The notes below the pieces were generated by a model. It ran no database searches, had not been told where the DNA came from, and saw only the letters and a list, made by a program, of their open reading frames with translations. Positions 1 through 8,987 of a DNA stretch of 25,170 nt are shown piece by piece. The position numbers and the translations under genes are program-made. Origin of the DNA: Branchiostoma floridae (lineage: Eukaryota; Chordata; Leptocardii; Amphioxiformes; Branchiostomatidae); contig NC_049981.1 in the NCBI RefSeq assembly GCF_000003815.2, forward strand, positions 22,753,005 to 22,778,174, given 5' to 3'. The first letter of the stretch is position 1. Each line of letters starts with the position of its first letter.

Positions 1-480
1 CACACAAACACCGGGTTTTAAAAATACCCAGTCTCAATAAATGGTATCAGATGGTGTGGCGTTATTATCAAATAGCTTATGACAGTACGACAAACCATTG
101 AACCATGCACACATTGACACTGCACATGTTAAGTTCATAATTTTTCATTTATCAATTTAGATAATGAGGAAACATGACATATACAACGTGAGAGCCTACT
201 CAAACATCATGTATTCAAAACCGTCCAATGGTAAAGTTATGGTATTGACTTGAAAGGTGTAACACCAAATTTCATTTCAGTAGTACGACACATGACACAC
301 GATCGAGAGTGGCTTCCAATTACAATTTTCATCATGGCTCGACGTAATAAAGAGATAGTGCTTCATTGGCTGGTACTTGAGTACAATTGGCTGCTCTGTT
401 GATGACGTTTACTAGTGAATGAACGGGGGTTTTATATGACGTCGCAGTATGCGTAGACGGCCGTCTGGACCAGAGTTGAT
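1..480. other. Left-edge non-coding stretch, possible 3' UTR of a minus-strand gene
   Basis: No credible open frame is seen. If the minus-strand exon just to the right is real, this stretch is its 3' UTR. I find no minus-strand AATAAA or ATTAAA (TTTATT or TTTAAT on the plus strand) here, so the polyadenylation site would lie beyond the left edge. A CRE-like TGACGTCG sits near 437-444. Confidence 0.4.
455..466. repeat. 12-base perfect palindrome
   Basis: AGACGGCCGTCT equals its own reverse complement. It lies just downstream of the stop codon of the candidate terminal exon (in minus-strand orientation), so it would be in the 3' UTR. No function is claimed. Confidence 0.6.
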
Positions 481-558
481 TCAGTTCTCTATGTTCTTCG
501 GGTCGTTCTGCTCATATATACGATCGGCAGAGTCTCCATCTGATCTCTGTGCCTCAAC
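481..558 (-). CDS. Candidate C-terminal coding exon (partial gene)
   Basis: Read on the minus strand, a pyrimidine-rich acceptor ending TTTCACATTCCAG (plus-strand complement about 559-571) is followed in phase 0 by 25 codons and a TGA at 481-483. The peptide starts VEAQRSDGDSAD and ends RIYEQNDPKNIEN. It is hydrophilic and acidic with one tyrosine in an IYEQ context, like the cytoplasmic tail of a membrane receptor or a disordered C-terminus. I do not recognise the family. The upstream exon should end with a complete codon before a GT donor on the minus strand at a higher coordinate; I could not find a convincing one. A second frame after the same acceptor stays open for about 21 codons, so the frame is not certain. 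The call rests on the splice acceptor and on amino-acid composition only. Confidence 0.45.
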   Translation of the reverse strand, partial: VEAQRSDGDSADRIYEQNDPKNIEN

Positions 559-1005
559 CTGGAATGTGAAATATACATTTATCATCAAAGTCTAACAATT
601 GATAAGTAACAGATGAATATTTTTGAACAAGAGATAGTAACAACAACCATGATTTGGAATCTCGGCAGGATACTGTAAAAGTAGGACCTGTACCTAGAAA
701 GCGACTGTCAGTGTATCAAATCTGTTGTAAAATGTAGTTAAACGCTGTACGTCAGTCCCCTTACCTAATGTATATTTAAACTTTAAATTTCAAAGCTGAC
801 ATTTTGCTGATCATTGTTTTGAGGTTTAGGAAAAGTACCACTCGGAGGAACAAAACATAACCTTCTTGGCGAAGGGAACTATGGACAATTATCCGCGCTG
901 TATTGCTGCCCACTATAGCTGCAGTCCCCACAACTAGAACCAATTGTCACCTATAGCTAACATTGATTAATCGCATTTAATAAAGCAGAGTCGTCGCGTA
1001 GTGGG

Positions 1006-1058
1006 GCCTCGCAAGACCAAATAAGCCCATCGTTATTTGGTTGGGCGCGGCACGAGGC
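1006..1058. other. Interrupted hairpin 1
   Basis: The outer arms GCCTCG (1006-1011) and CGAGGC (1053-1058) and the inner arms ACCAAATAA (1016-1024) and TTATTTGGT (1033-1041) are exact reverse complements, around an 8-base loop. The internal loop is uneven, 4 bases against 11. The stretch is GC-richer than its surroundings. It could be a transposon end, a structured RNA or chance. Confidence 0.45.
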
Positions 1059-1106
1059 AACGGGGTTTTCTCTGGTGAGCTCCTCCTAACCACTTGAACA
1101 TTACAA

Positions 1107-1157
1107 CGGCTTAACCCACCGCTACGGTTCACTGGCTGTCAATATAGCGGTGAGCCG
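1107..1157. other. Interrupted hairpin 2
   Basis: CACCGCTA (1117-1124) pairs exactly with TAGCGGTG (1145-1152) over a 20-base loop. A 4-base outer arm CGGC (1107-1110) pairs with GCCG (1154-1157). It lies 49 bases after hairpin 1, which suggests a single structured segment. Confidence 0.4.
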
Positions 1158-1159
1158 GT

Positions 1160-2240
1160 CACTTATCCATAACATTGTTTCGCAAATCCCCGCCAACAGA
1201 ATTTAAGCTTTAGGTATCATTAATTGATTCCAGCGACATGACTTTTGCCTGGGAACTCATTAATCACTTTCACTTTGGATTCTGACGGCGACCACGGTCA
1301 TGTGATGCACGATCATTCGATATATACACACAGTGCCACATTTCATTACGCACATTCGGCTTATGCATGATCCGTATTCTTAGTTGCTGAATGTCGACCT
1401 GGGCTTATACGCGAGGGACGTGTTTGTTTCGTGAAGAAATAATCCAGACGACCTCAAAACACACCGGTCACAACAGTCAACACAGCTTTATCCGGTATGT
1501 ACTGCAGGCACACTACACCGGTGCCAAGGGCCTTATCACTAACATGAAAAATAAGTGATTTCTTCTGGATCATCGTAAGTCAAATTTTATTTTCTTCACT
1601 CGCAATCATCTTCGGTGCCACGTCGACTTTTCTCACCGGATAGCAAAACAGCTGATCGTCAAAACGTATGCAGGAGACCAAATCTGACAATAGTATCACC
1701 GTTTGGTCACATCAGCATCATTACAAAGTTAGGCAAGAAGTAACGATCAAAGATTGGAAACAAGTGCCTTCTGGCACAATGTTTCAGCATCATTAGCTTC
1801 CGTGACACAACACAGCATTAGTTATCGCGACAGAAATAGCGTGCATAGCAACTACTGCCTGCCCTGGAGCGACGTATTGTCTAGAGCAGGTTGAACCAAA
1901 GGTGGTTGTTCACATACCTGAACCTTCAAATACCTCCTTTAAAAATCTGAGGATCCTTTCCCTCCATTGTAACTGTATTGATGTTGCAAGTGTATGTGGA
2001 CACATTCTAGTACATCTACATCGTTTTGGTCACCACGTATATTATTACAGTAAAATCTATGCACCTCTGTCTTGGTACACTCAATTTAATCTTTACACGT
2101 CGTCAGATCTCGTGATCTGTGTCTGAAACCTTTTTTTAAAAGGTTTTCAACATTCTAAGGAGTACCGTAAATTAGGTTTCTTAGTTTTTCTCACTTACAA
2201 ATAATTGACTAGAATATATTTAAGTTATAGACCGGTCTAA
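1160..2240. other. Non-coding stretch, nothing recognised
   Basis: Open frames are short with unconvincing composition; the longest, about 74 codons at 1902-2126, has no family resemblance and no good flanking splice pair. At 2125-2148 there is a small inverted repeat, GAAACCTTTT against AAAAGGTTTTC. Confidence 0.5.
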
Positions 2241-2246
2241 CAGCTC

Positions 2247-2269
2247 TGTGCTAAAAGTCATTTAGCACA
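2247..2269. repeat. Short perfect stem-loop
   Basis: TGTGCTAAA (2247-2255) and TTTAGCACA (2261-2269) are exact reverse complements around a 5-base AGTCA loop. No T-run follows, and no function is implied. Confidence 0.6.
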
Positions 2270-2710
2270 TAGTGCCATGGGCTGTAACATTTAACAGCAG
2301 GGGAGGGCGGTATTACTTTTGATCTCCTCTCAATTTTCAATACTGTCTTCTCTATACTTGGTTGTTTCTGAACTCGCCATCTTTTTTTTTTACTGAGGGT
2401 CTATGTAGACACATGCCTATGCATACACGTATAGCGAAATAACCGTGCCTACTTGTCGGCACATCAACCTGCTGGGCCGAAGACACTTGTTGCATGCTGA
2501 GATTCTTCTACCCTTTCTTTGACTTTAAGTACTTCTTATAATTGCATCTTGCTAAGAAGGAATGGAACAAATCCGGATTTTTATAACGTTTCCTTTGCTG
2601 AATTGAATATTATCCACAATGTAATTAGATATGACTGGGTCTAGACGTCAAAGCACAGAAAACTTGCAAAATGTACAGTGAAATTCGTTTGAAGGACGAA
2701 TGAATTTTTT

Positions 2711-2830
2711 GTTCGCTCAATGGTCGCCCAGCGGTCACGGGATCGAAGCGTCACGGGTTCGACTCCTGGCAACACTGGGGCAGACGTTGGGAAAACTTTT
2801 TACACAAAGTTCCTCATTTTTCCTATATCC
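2711..2830 (+). mobile_element. Decayed tRNA-derived SINE
   Basis: An A-box-like TGGTCGCCCAGCGGT (2721-2735) is followed by a B-box GGTTCGACTCC (2756-2766), the internal RNA polymerase III promoter pair of tRNA-derived SINEs. After the tRNA part comes TTGGGAAAACTTTTTACAC and then TTCCTCATTTTTCC (to about 2824). This matches the body I remember from widespread marine-invertebrate tRNA SINEs, in which TTGGG, a cACTTTACAC word and TTCCTCA occur in the same order. The tRNA part does not fold into an intact cloverleaf, so it is not a working tRNA gene. No clear target-site duplication was found. The ends are approximate. Confidence 0.6.
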
Positions 2831-2930
2831 CTCCAGTTACTGATTTGAAATTCCTTGTTGTCAACCGGCAAGATATTTTAAGTCGTGCGTGTTCCAATGT
2901 CATTATAGACGTGTACGTGCCAAGCAACAC

Positions 2931-3298
2931 GAAAAAGAAAAAAAAAGAGAAAAGAAAACTCACATCTATATTCCAGAGGCGGTGCAGAACCTAATCAGGG
3001 GTAATCAACACCCTCCCCCCTCGTGGGGAAGGCAGAAGATCTGAACATAACGTTCTATTTCCCACGAGTCTCATATTTTCCGATAGGGCGAAATGATACC
3101 CGTGTATGGTTATTACCCCGGAGGTGGTTGGACGTGCGCTTATCATCTTCTGAAGAAAAAAAAACTTTCTTCAAACATGTTTGAACTCTTGGGTGAGGTG
3201 AGCACAGAAGACACAGCTTTCTTCTCTTCAGCACTGCCCTTGCAGTACAAAGATGACCTAATGTCTAAACAATTGTGCAATGCAAAAAAAAAAAAAAA
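2931..3298. repeat. Three A-rich tracts
   Basis: There is a pure purine run at 2931-2958, an A-rich run at 3152-3164 and a 15-base A run at 3284-3298. The first may be an old retroposon tail, about 100 bases after the SINE. Short open frames between them (for example the one beginning at 3093) are broken up by these runs and look non-coding. Confidence 0.5.
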
Positions 3299-3374
3299 CG
3301 TTGGTGATTTCATGTTATACATACACGTAGAACTGTATCTATGACATTTCAGGTACAGATTATGTAGTTTAATT

Positions 3375-3720
3375 AGGACCAGGTCCGGACCTTTTCCTGT
3401 GCTTATTTCAGTTTTGCCAATTAGTTTTAAGTTGTATCCAAATGCCCTTTATAGAGGTTAATTCAAATAATTGAACGAGTATTTACATTATCTTGCTCTC
3501 AAAGCGATAGTACTTGCAGGTTTTCCTGATTTCCAAGTGCTGAGTTGTCAAGATTATCATATTTGAGCGGGATCTACTTATGCTCAATCTAAAAATTGAT
3601 ACCAACTACTTGTTTTAGTTTGTTCAATTGCAAGTACAGGAACACTAGACGTCTAGGCATGTACCTATACCTACATTATTGTACATGTACATGTACAGAG
3701 CCCTAGCTAGTTGTACGTAC
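3375..3720. repeat. GTAC-rich degenerate tract with an 18-base palindrome
   Basis: The tract contains AGGACCAGGTCCGGACC (3375-3391), then GTACAGGAACAC and GTACCTATACC words. The perfect palindrome TGTACATGTACATGTACA lies at 3680-3697. Similar GTACAGG and AGGAACAC words recur near 10076-10445 and 19815. This looks like a dispersed, decayed simple-sequence family. Confidence 0.45.
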
Positions 3721-4090
3721 CAGATGAATAGCGGCATTCTTCTATGTGTCCAAATATATGTTGCCTAAAAGTCTCGTGTCCTTCTCTACCCCATCTTAAG
3801 CTATCATAATACAGTCTTCAGTTCGGTTATATATCGAAAGCCTCCGGGGACGTCATTTGAAATTGTACTAAAGCTTCAGCTGAGACGAGCATGTCGCGGA
3901 CTCTCCTTTCTACTGAAACGGAACAAAACTGAGAGCGCAAAGAGGGCCGTTTCCTCCATTTTCATTTATCGCGAGTCTTTGAAGTCCACAGGCCCACTCG
4001 TAATCCCCCACCATTTGTCAAAGCTACGGGGTCTCAGGGGCACATTTAATGGCGGCGTAGTGTACTTCCCTAATAGCCTCGATGCCTATC

Positions 4091-4261
4091 CTATCCTGAC
4101 ATGTGCATTAAGGAGCCCGGGTTTGACGTTGGTGCAGATATTGAGGAATGGGTTTCGTCTTCGGCAGACTTGAATCATCTGCCATTAAAAACTATGGCCG
4201 AGGGGGTTTCTTGGAACGCTTCTACATCTTCCTGTAGAGCTGCCATAAACAATTCGACCAT
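4091..4261 (-). pseudogene. Coding-like relic with an in-frame stop
   Basis: From ATG at 4261, a minus-strand frame runs 28 codons (starts MVELFMAALQEDVEAFQE) to a TGA at 4175-4177, then stays open for 27 more codons to a TAG at 4091-4093. The composition is protein-like: an amphipathic, acidic first half and a Ser/Thr-rich second half. The opposite strand is open over the same bases (a 77-codon frame, 4101-4334), as often seen across former coding DNA. I do not recognise the family. It may be a decayed transposon or gene exon, or chance in a GC-richer patch (about 3840-4340). No paired splice sites were found. Confidence 0.2.
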
Positions 4262-4339
4262 ACCGGTGCATTACTCTTGTTCGTCCATCCCTCCTGTTCC
4301 AGACGCTACCATATCGTTACAGGCTCTTTCATAACATAT

Positions 4340-4807
4340 TGGACTGGGCAATATCCAAGTTGTCAACCACTACTGCTAACTATATTTGAGAGTTGAGACC
4401 TTCTCTTAAAATCACATCCCCTTAAAAAAGTTTTCCTACCACTGATACGTGACAACGAATGTCACACTACTTTCATATGCAGATGAAAACGACAAGACGT
4501 TGATATCGTAAGCATTTTTCAATACTCAATACCCCGTGGCTTATCAAACTACGTAAGCAGTTTAATTTCCCTTCTGGGTAATTTATAAACTCTTCGTTAC
4601 ACTGACCCATTTCCACTGACACTGATACATTCACCATTATTGAATATCGACTTTTCTTCCCGTGTTACGAGCCATAAAATATTTGCCTGATATGTGTGCC
4701 CCACGGGAGCCAAGGTACAGGGCACAGGAAATGGGACTTTAAACCGCAGCATCACACCGAAAACACTGTCTAGTTGATTTCATTAAAGATATTTGGAACC
4801 ATTATTG
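4340..4807. other. Non-coding stretch, nothing recognised
   Basis: AT-rich sequence without a credible open frame or repeat. Confidence 0.5.
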
Positions 4808-5005
4808 CACGACCGACGTCGTACGACTTTCGTACGATCGTCGTAAGATCACAAACTGAAAGCATCCTTGGAATACCAGTCCATCAGCTGTGCAGAATTC
4901 GGCTGTATTGCTATGGAAAAAAACTGTCTTTGCTTTTAGGATGTTGGTTCTGTCGCAGTCTGCTTGACAATTCGTCGACATCAAATCGTACGACGTCCTA
5001 CGACT
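4808..5005. mobile_element. MITE-like element, copy 1
   Basis: This element of about 200 bases carries inverted ends: GACGTCGTACGA (4815-4826) is the exact reverse complement of TCGTACGACGTC (4986-4997). Inside the left end are nested palindromes, GTCGTACGAC (4818-4827) and TCGTACGA (4830-4837). There is no open frame that could encode a transposase. The right half (about 4943-5003) aligns with a second copy at 12169-12314 at roughly four of five positions. Small size, inverted ends and a second copy fit a non-autonomous DNA transposon. The superfamily is unknown and the target-site duplication is not clear. Confidence 0.6.
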
Positions 5006-5051
5006 AATGAAGTCGGGTCGTAAATGAGAAAGATTTCCCCTATAGAGATGG

Positions 5052-5369
5052 TTAGGCTAATTTGGTACGCAGTCTGCCTCTCCAAACGCGTACCTGATAA
5101 TGAATTAGATTCATTCCCGACTTGAAGTAGTACAAATTCCCCACTATCCGGAAGAAACCCCAGAGGAAAGAAAAAATCCCGTTTCTCGTTACCGAACTGA
5201 AAATGAGTTCCGATACACCAATTTCGCTCCGTCGCCGCGCCTGAAATTCGACGTCTTCACGCGCCGTTCCCTCGGCCGAGACTTGACCTTGCAAAGTCCG
5301 CTGTATTATAGTCTGGATCTTGTGGAGATATCGGAGAATCATGTAGTGATCCCCTGTCTTAGTTAACAT
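5052..5369 (-). CDS. Candidate first exon or chance open frame (105 codons)
   Basis: A minus-strand frame opens with ATG at 5369 and ends with a stop at 5052. It contains a possible donor, CAG|GTACGC, with the exon side ending at 5094 after a complete codon (about 92 codons in). Residues about 66-85 (GIFSFLWGFFRIVGNLYYF) are hydrophobic and could form a membrane segment. The middle is basic and charged and coincides with a CpG-dense patch. I do not recognise the protein. A 106-codon frame starts on the plus strand at 5374, so neither strand can be preferred on length, and frames this long are expected by chance in the window. The CpG patch, the possible donor and the hydrophobic stretch are the only positive points. 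Confidence 0.2.
   Translation of the reverse strand: MLTKTGDHYMILRYLHKIQTIIQRTLQGQVSAEGTAREDVEFQARRRSEIGVSELIFSSVTRNGIFSFLWGFFRIVGNLYYFKSGMNLIHYQVRVWRGRLRTKLA
5222..5282. promoter_or_regulatory. CpG-dense patch, possible transcription start region
   Basis: I count 12 CpG dinucleotides in about 60 bases, the densest cluster in the window and in contrast with the CpG-poor flanks. A CCAAT word lies just before it (near 5218). It could mark a promoter, or GC-rich exon sequence of the overlapping minus-strand frame. Confidence 0.35.
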
Positions 5370-5699
5370 ATGGATGTCCCTGTTCGCGGCGAGAGACCAG
5401 TGTGGAGCCTGTGGAAGTGTAGGCAGCAGCAGACAGGTGCATCAGGAGGGAGTAATAAGGATAACTCACGGTGGTGCAGTGAGGCGGCAAATTCGTCCCT
5501 CGCTAGAAGCGAGCCCCTGGGAACTTAGCAAATATCACTCAGTAAACATTGGGGCTGATCGGGCATGCCGGGAGTGTGCAGTCATTTGCAGGGACGTATT
5601 TCGGAACATTCGCATTTACGACCAAGAGAACGTGTTGAGGAAATGTAAAAGAAACATCGGCCCTGACATTGTGTTTCTTGTCTGTTTATTTTAGTGAAT

Positions 5700-6870
5700 T
5701 TTTAATCTCAGCTCTCCGTTTCTACTCGAAGTGTTGGAAATTTGAGATTCAAGTTGGCAACCGCCCAATCTATGCCCATAAGAGCAGTATAGTGATCTAT
5801 ACACGCAGTGTAAGCGCTATAAACTACTAGTAGTTTCAATGTACAGAAGTACTTAATCACACGCCTTGTTTCATGTTTGGTATGAAGTCTGTGGTTCTTA
5901 CATCTATGATGGAGAAGACCAAGTCCATGTTCAGAAACTAGAAAAGCTTCTTTTATATCTCAAGGCTACAAATGTTGAATCATAGATTTGCCTGCTATGT
6001 TTTGTGAGATAGTTTCGGTTGAGAAATGCAGTGACTTTTCTTCTTCTTCCTTTGCTTGTACGCAAAACCAGCATACGTATAGGCGCCGCCTATCACATCA
6101 TGTCGGCAAGTCCAGTCGTCCGGAAAATAAAATTTTAAACACAACAGATAAGAATTGACAGCCATGTAACGGTGTTCAATAGTTTGCTACCTGGCCACAA
6201 GGACACTTAATCGTCATTATCATCATCATCGGTCATACTCAGCGAGTTGAAGCATGTGCAAGGTTCAAATGATCAGGTTCTCTGTTGAGCATTACTTCAG
6301 TCAGGTCTCTTCCACCGATTTCAGACTCTATTAAGTTCTTTACTATTAAGTAAGGTCAGCCCCCTCTCCTTTTTGGCTTCTCAAGACCAAATGAGCAGTT
6401 AAGCGGCTAGCTCATTGATCAGCATTTTATCATCAGCACCTCTTATAAGACAGGACAACTAATACGTGACAACCCAGTTGTCAGTGCCATGCACCGTGCA
6501 CCGTATTACTCGCATAGTTTGATCCTAGATATGCCCGATTGAAAGACGTCTCATGAATTAGATCTTCCACTTGAACGGTTGACTTAGACGACGAGAGTCT
6601 TTAATCAGAACAATTCTCTCTTCTTACTTTGTAATCGCCTCGCTGATCGTAAGGAAGAGGATCTTACAAAGATTGATGTTGTTTTACCTTTTAGTCGGAT
6701 GATACATACATGTGTAGGTGTAGGAGTTGTTTTGTTGGATGTATGATATATGATGCTATGAAGCAAGAAAAAACTCTGTTACAGCAACCTTTCATCATCA
6801 CTCCGCTGGGAGAGAACTTGGCGAATGAGATATACGGCACTTTTATCAAAGCTCGTGCACTGCACCAAAT
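5700..6870. other. Non-coding stretch with a small ATC microsatellite
   Basis: No credible gene. A short (ATC)n run lies at about 6214-6230. Small overlapping open frames on both strands at 6691-6918 lack convincing composition. Confidence 0.5.
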
Positions 6871-6872
6871 TG

Positions 6873-7241
6873 GATATTTAAGCATGCTTAATGGGATTCG
6901 TAAATGAAGCTTAAACATTTGAATATGATTAAGCTATCATTAAGCTACATTTAAGAAGTCGTAAATGCCACAACTAAAAATCGATATTTAAGACACAATT
7001 ACGAAAAACGTTCAGTCCACTTAAACATGTAAATAACTTTACATATTAGTTAAGGTACACTTAACTTTGCCTTAAAGATATGACATTGATTTGCGCAGTT
7101 TTGCCGACAAAGTTTATATGTATTGACTAAAGTATTTATTGCTTTTACTTTTCATTTTGATTATTTCATATACGATACTTTCAAACGCCCATTAGGAGAG
7201 TTTAAAGTCGTTTATTTAAGCTTTATTTAAGCTGCTTAAAG
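6873..7241. repeat. TTAA-rich island, left arm
   Basis: This AT-rich island is packed with TTTAAG/CTTAAA words and CGTAAAT words. Eleven TTAA tetramers fall in 6873-7080, and four more in 7199-7241 in a run of TTTATTTAAGC copies. Two blocks match the right island in inverted orientation and in the same relative order: ATTCGTAAAT (6896-6905) with 9217-9226, and ATCGATATTTAAG (6980-6992) with 8988-9000. The words are degenerate and unevenly spaced, so this is not a plain microsatellite. Confidence 0.6.
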
Positions 7242-7249
7242 TTGGGGGT

Positions 7250-8400
7250 AGCAGCGTCTGTCATCAGTCTAATTTTTCTTCAATCAATGGATTTGGAATA
7301 CTTAACTCCTTGATGACGTGTCATACTACAGTTTATTCAAAAGCTTCTGCGCACACGTCTTTTATAATTACAGTGACGAGGCAAAAGTCCTGCAGAAGCG
7401 GACAACACCAACTCTGCATTGTCATAATACTGCCAAGAAATATGTAGTACAATTTATTGATATATATGATAGAGTTTCAGATATAAAGACATAAAATGTA
7501 ACAGGACTTAGATTCTAAAGCTATAGCATGCAATGCCTAATTGTTTTAGATTCGAAGGCGTCGCGTAGGAGACGGCCTGTGCAGTCTACGCAAACTAAAA
7601 CAAAACAAAACAAAGCATCATACAAATATTTGGTTTACCGATGTGATAACTGATTTTCTCGAATTATGCACATTTTCAGCCTTGTAAATACTTGCACAGT
7701 ATCAAAAGATCGACCAATATGGATTGCAGAACACAAATTGCGAAGTAGCGGGTTTAATGAGAGCCAGCAAGTGTATCTAGGTCATAAAGACAAATTCAAG
7801 TTCCGAGCGGGATTTTTTCTTTGTTTACATATCCATTGACTCAGCCCACGCCATCTTTGTTTCAATCCATTTCTAAGCTTTAAAACACAATCAAGTACCA
7901 AATTGTACCGTAGACACAACAGAAAGTCGTTCATACTCGATCATATAGTGTTCATGTTTTCATAACTTCCATTATTAGATATAACGCGCTGCAACAGTCT
8001 CTCCCAGCCTGGGGGCTGAATTTCCTCGGCACAATAAGAATTCATTTCTGCAAGGACATTCTATATTACGTTTTTTAATGTCTTTGATTTCCGCCAGGCT
8101 CATCTGAGCTCACTTTCATGATTTGACTTTTCCTGCTGGCTTTAATTGACCTTATCATGTTTGTATTTGACTGAACTTATTCATTTTTTTCTATGCGGTG
8201 GTACATGGTAAAATGTGCAATTTCTAGACGTGATTTCTGCATGGACAAGCTTTTTAGCATCGTATTTAGACTGGAATACATTTTACACCCTTCTTGGGCT
8301 GTTGACTTAGACTCTATTGTTCAATTGTGAAATGGTCAGCAAGCCTGTCTATGAATAACAATAGCAATACACATAACATAGACCATCATGTCTGCTGACT
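7250..8400. other. Interior between the two TTAA islands, mostly AT-rich non-coding
   Basis: No long open frame. It contains the nested hairpin at 7541-7603. The rest shows no recognisable gene or repeat. Confidence 0.45.
7541..7611. other. Nested hairpin followed by an (AAAAC)n run
   Basis: The outer arms TTGTTTTAG (7541-7549) and CTAAAACAA (7595-7603) are exact reverse complements. The inner arms GCGTAG (7563-7568) and CTACGC (7586-7591) also pair exactly. The right arm merges into an (AAAAC)n run to about 7611. The GC-rich core stands out from its AT-rich flanks. It may be a small transposon end or a retroposon tail. Confidence 0.45.
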
Positions 8401-8450
8401 ATGCAAATCATTGTTTCAATTTAAACAACGCGCCATTTGGACCAATCAGT
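8401..8450 (+). promoter_or_regulatory. Octamer and CCAAT box, candidate promoter
   Basis: A perfect octamer ATGCAAAT (POU-factor site) lies at 8401-8408, and ACCAATCAG, a full NF-Y-type CCAAT box, at 8441-8449. Their spacing and same-strand order are compatible with a core-proximal promoter. A short basic open frame follows about 115 bases downstream. No TATA box is evident. Confidence 0.3.
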
Positions 8451-8464
8451 ACTCGCGCTCCTAA

Positions 8465-8632
8465 TTCAAATCTAGTCTGTCATCATTTGGTGATCGTAGC
8501 TTGCTTGGGTTTGGACCTGCTACAGCTCCAACGTATAACTCAGCCCAGGGGACGCAGAATGTAATGGCTCCAGGACACAAACACCGTACGGTCACCAAGA
8601 AAAACAAAGCCGTGAGCCTGGCCGGTCGGTAG
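8465..8632 (+). CDS. Short open frame, candidate first exon
   Basis: The plus-strand frame is open for 55 codons (8465-8629) and ends in TAG at 8630-8632. Its only methionine is at 8564-8566, giving MAPGHKHRTVTKKNKA up to a good donor, GCC|GTGAGC (exon end 8611, phase 0), or a 22-residue peptide if unspliced. The N-terminus is strongly basic, as in RNA-binding or nucleolar proteins. The order HR...K-x-NK faintly recalls the start of ribosome-biogenesis factor TSR1, but I could not find a following exon and do not assign it. The antisense strand is also open in two frames across 8461-8715, which weakens the case; the region could be a decayed transposon gene. The octamer and CCAAT box upstream are the main support. 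Confidence 0.2.
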   Translation, partial: FKSSLSSFGDRSLLGFGPATAPTYNSAQGTQNVMAPGHKHRTVTKKNKAVSLAGR

Positions 8633-8890
8633 ACTATTGCTGCCCTGGACAAGAATTGGATCACCCTGCTTATTGGAGAAAAGCGCTAGCCAGCCAATGG
8701 ATACCCTGTGAAGCAAGAACTCCTAAGAGCCAGCGCGCAACGGTTTAAGATGTTCTACTGGCCCAGGAGTGAATGCATCATGCTGAGACACAGAGGGTGG
8801 AGCTAGATATGGCATATTTGATTGCGTGCATGTACAAAAATTGGAACACAACAACGGCTGGCCATAAAAAACAAACAAGAAAGGATACCT

Positions 8891-8920
8891 GAATTACATA
8901 ACATTACACCACATTACATA
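8891..8920 (+). repeat. Degenerate 10-base tandem repeat
   Basis: GAATTACATA, ACATTACACC and ACATTACATA follow one another, three imperfect 10-base units. The run lies just inside the right TTAA island. Confidence 0.6.
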
Positions 8921-8987
8921 AAAGATACATTCACTGACACATGATCGTAGTATGCAAAATCATTGAAATAAAGGGGCTTATATCAAG

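Noticed and set aside
2721-2795. Functional tRNA gene
   Set aside because: Only the A and B boxes are tRNA-like; no acceptor stem or full cloverleaf can be formed, and a SINE body follows.
2969-3149. Minus-strand exon between an acceptor at 3150 (T-run, CTTCAG) and a GTGAGT donor at 2967-2968
   Set aside because: The strong pyrimidine tract is a poly(A) run read backwards, and every frame has a stop before the donor.
5374-5694. 106-codon plus-strand frame as a gene
   Set aside because: No recognisable domain, no promoter or splice pair of its own, and several frames of this length are expected by chance.
6628-6755. Minus-strand 128-base segment open between a good acceptor (TTCTTGCTTCATAG) and a good donor (GTAAGA)
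   Set aside because: The 42-codon Thr-rich product is unrecognised, and an open frame this short between chance splice sites is common. There is no support from neighbours.
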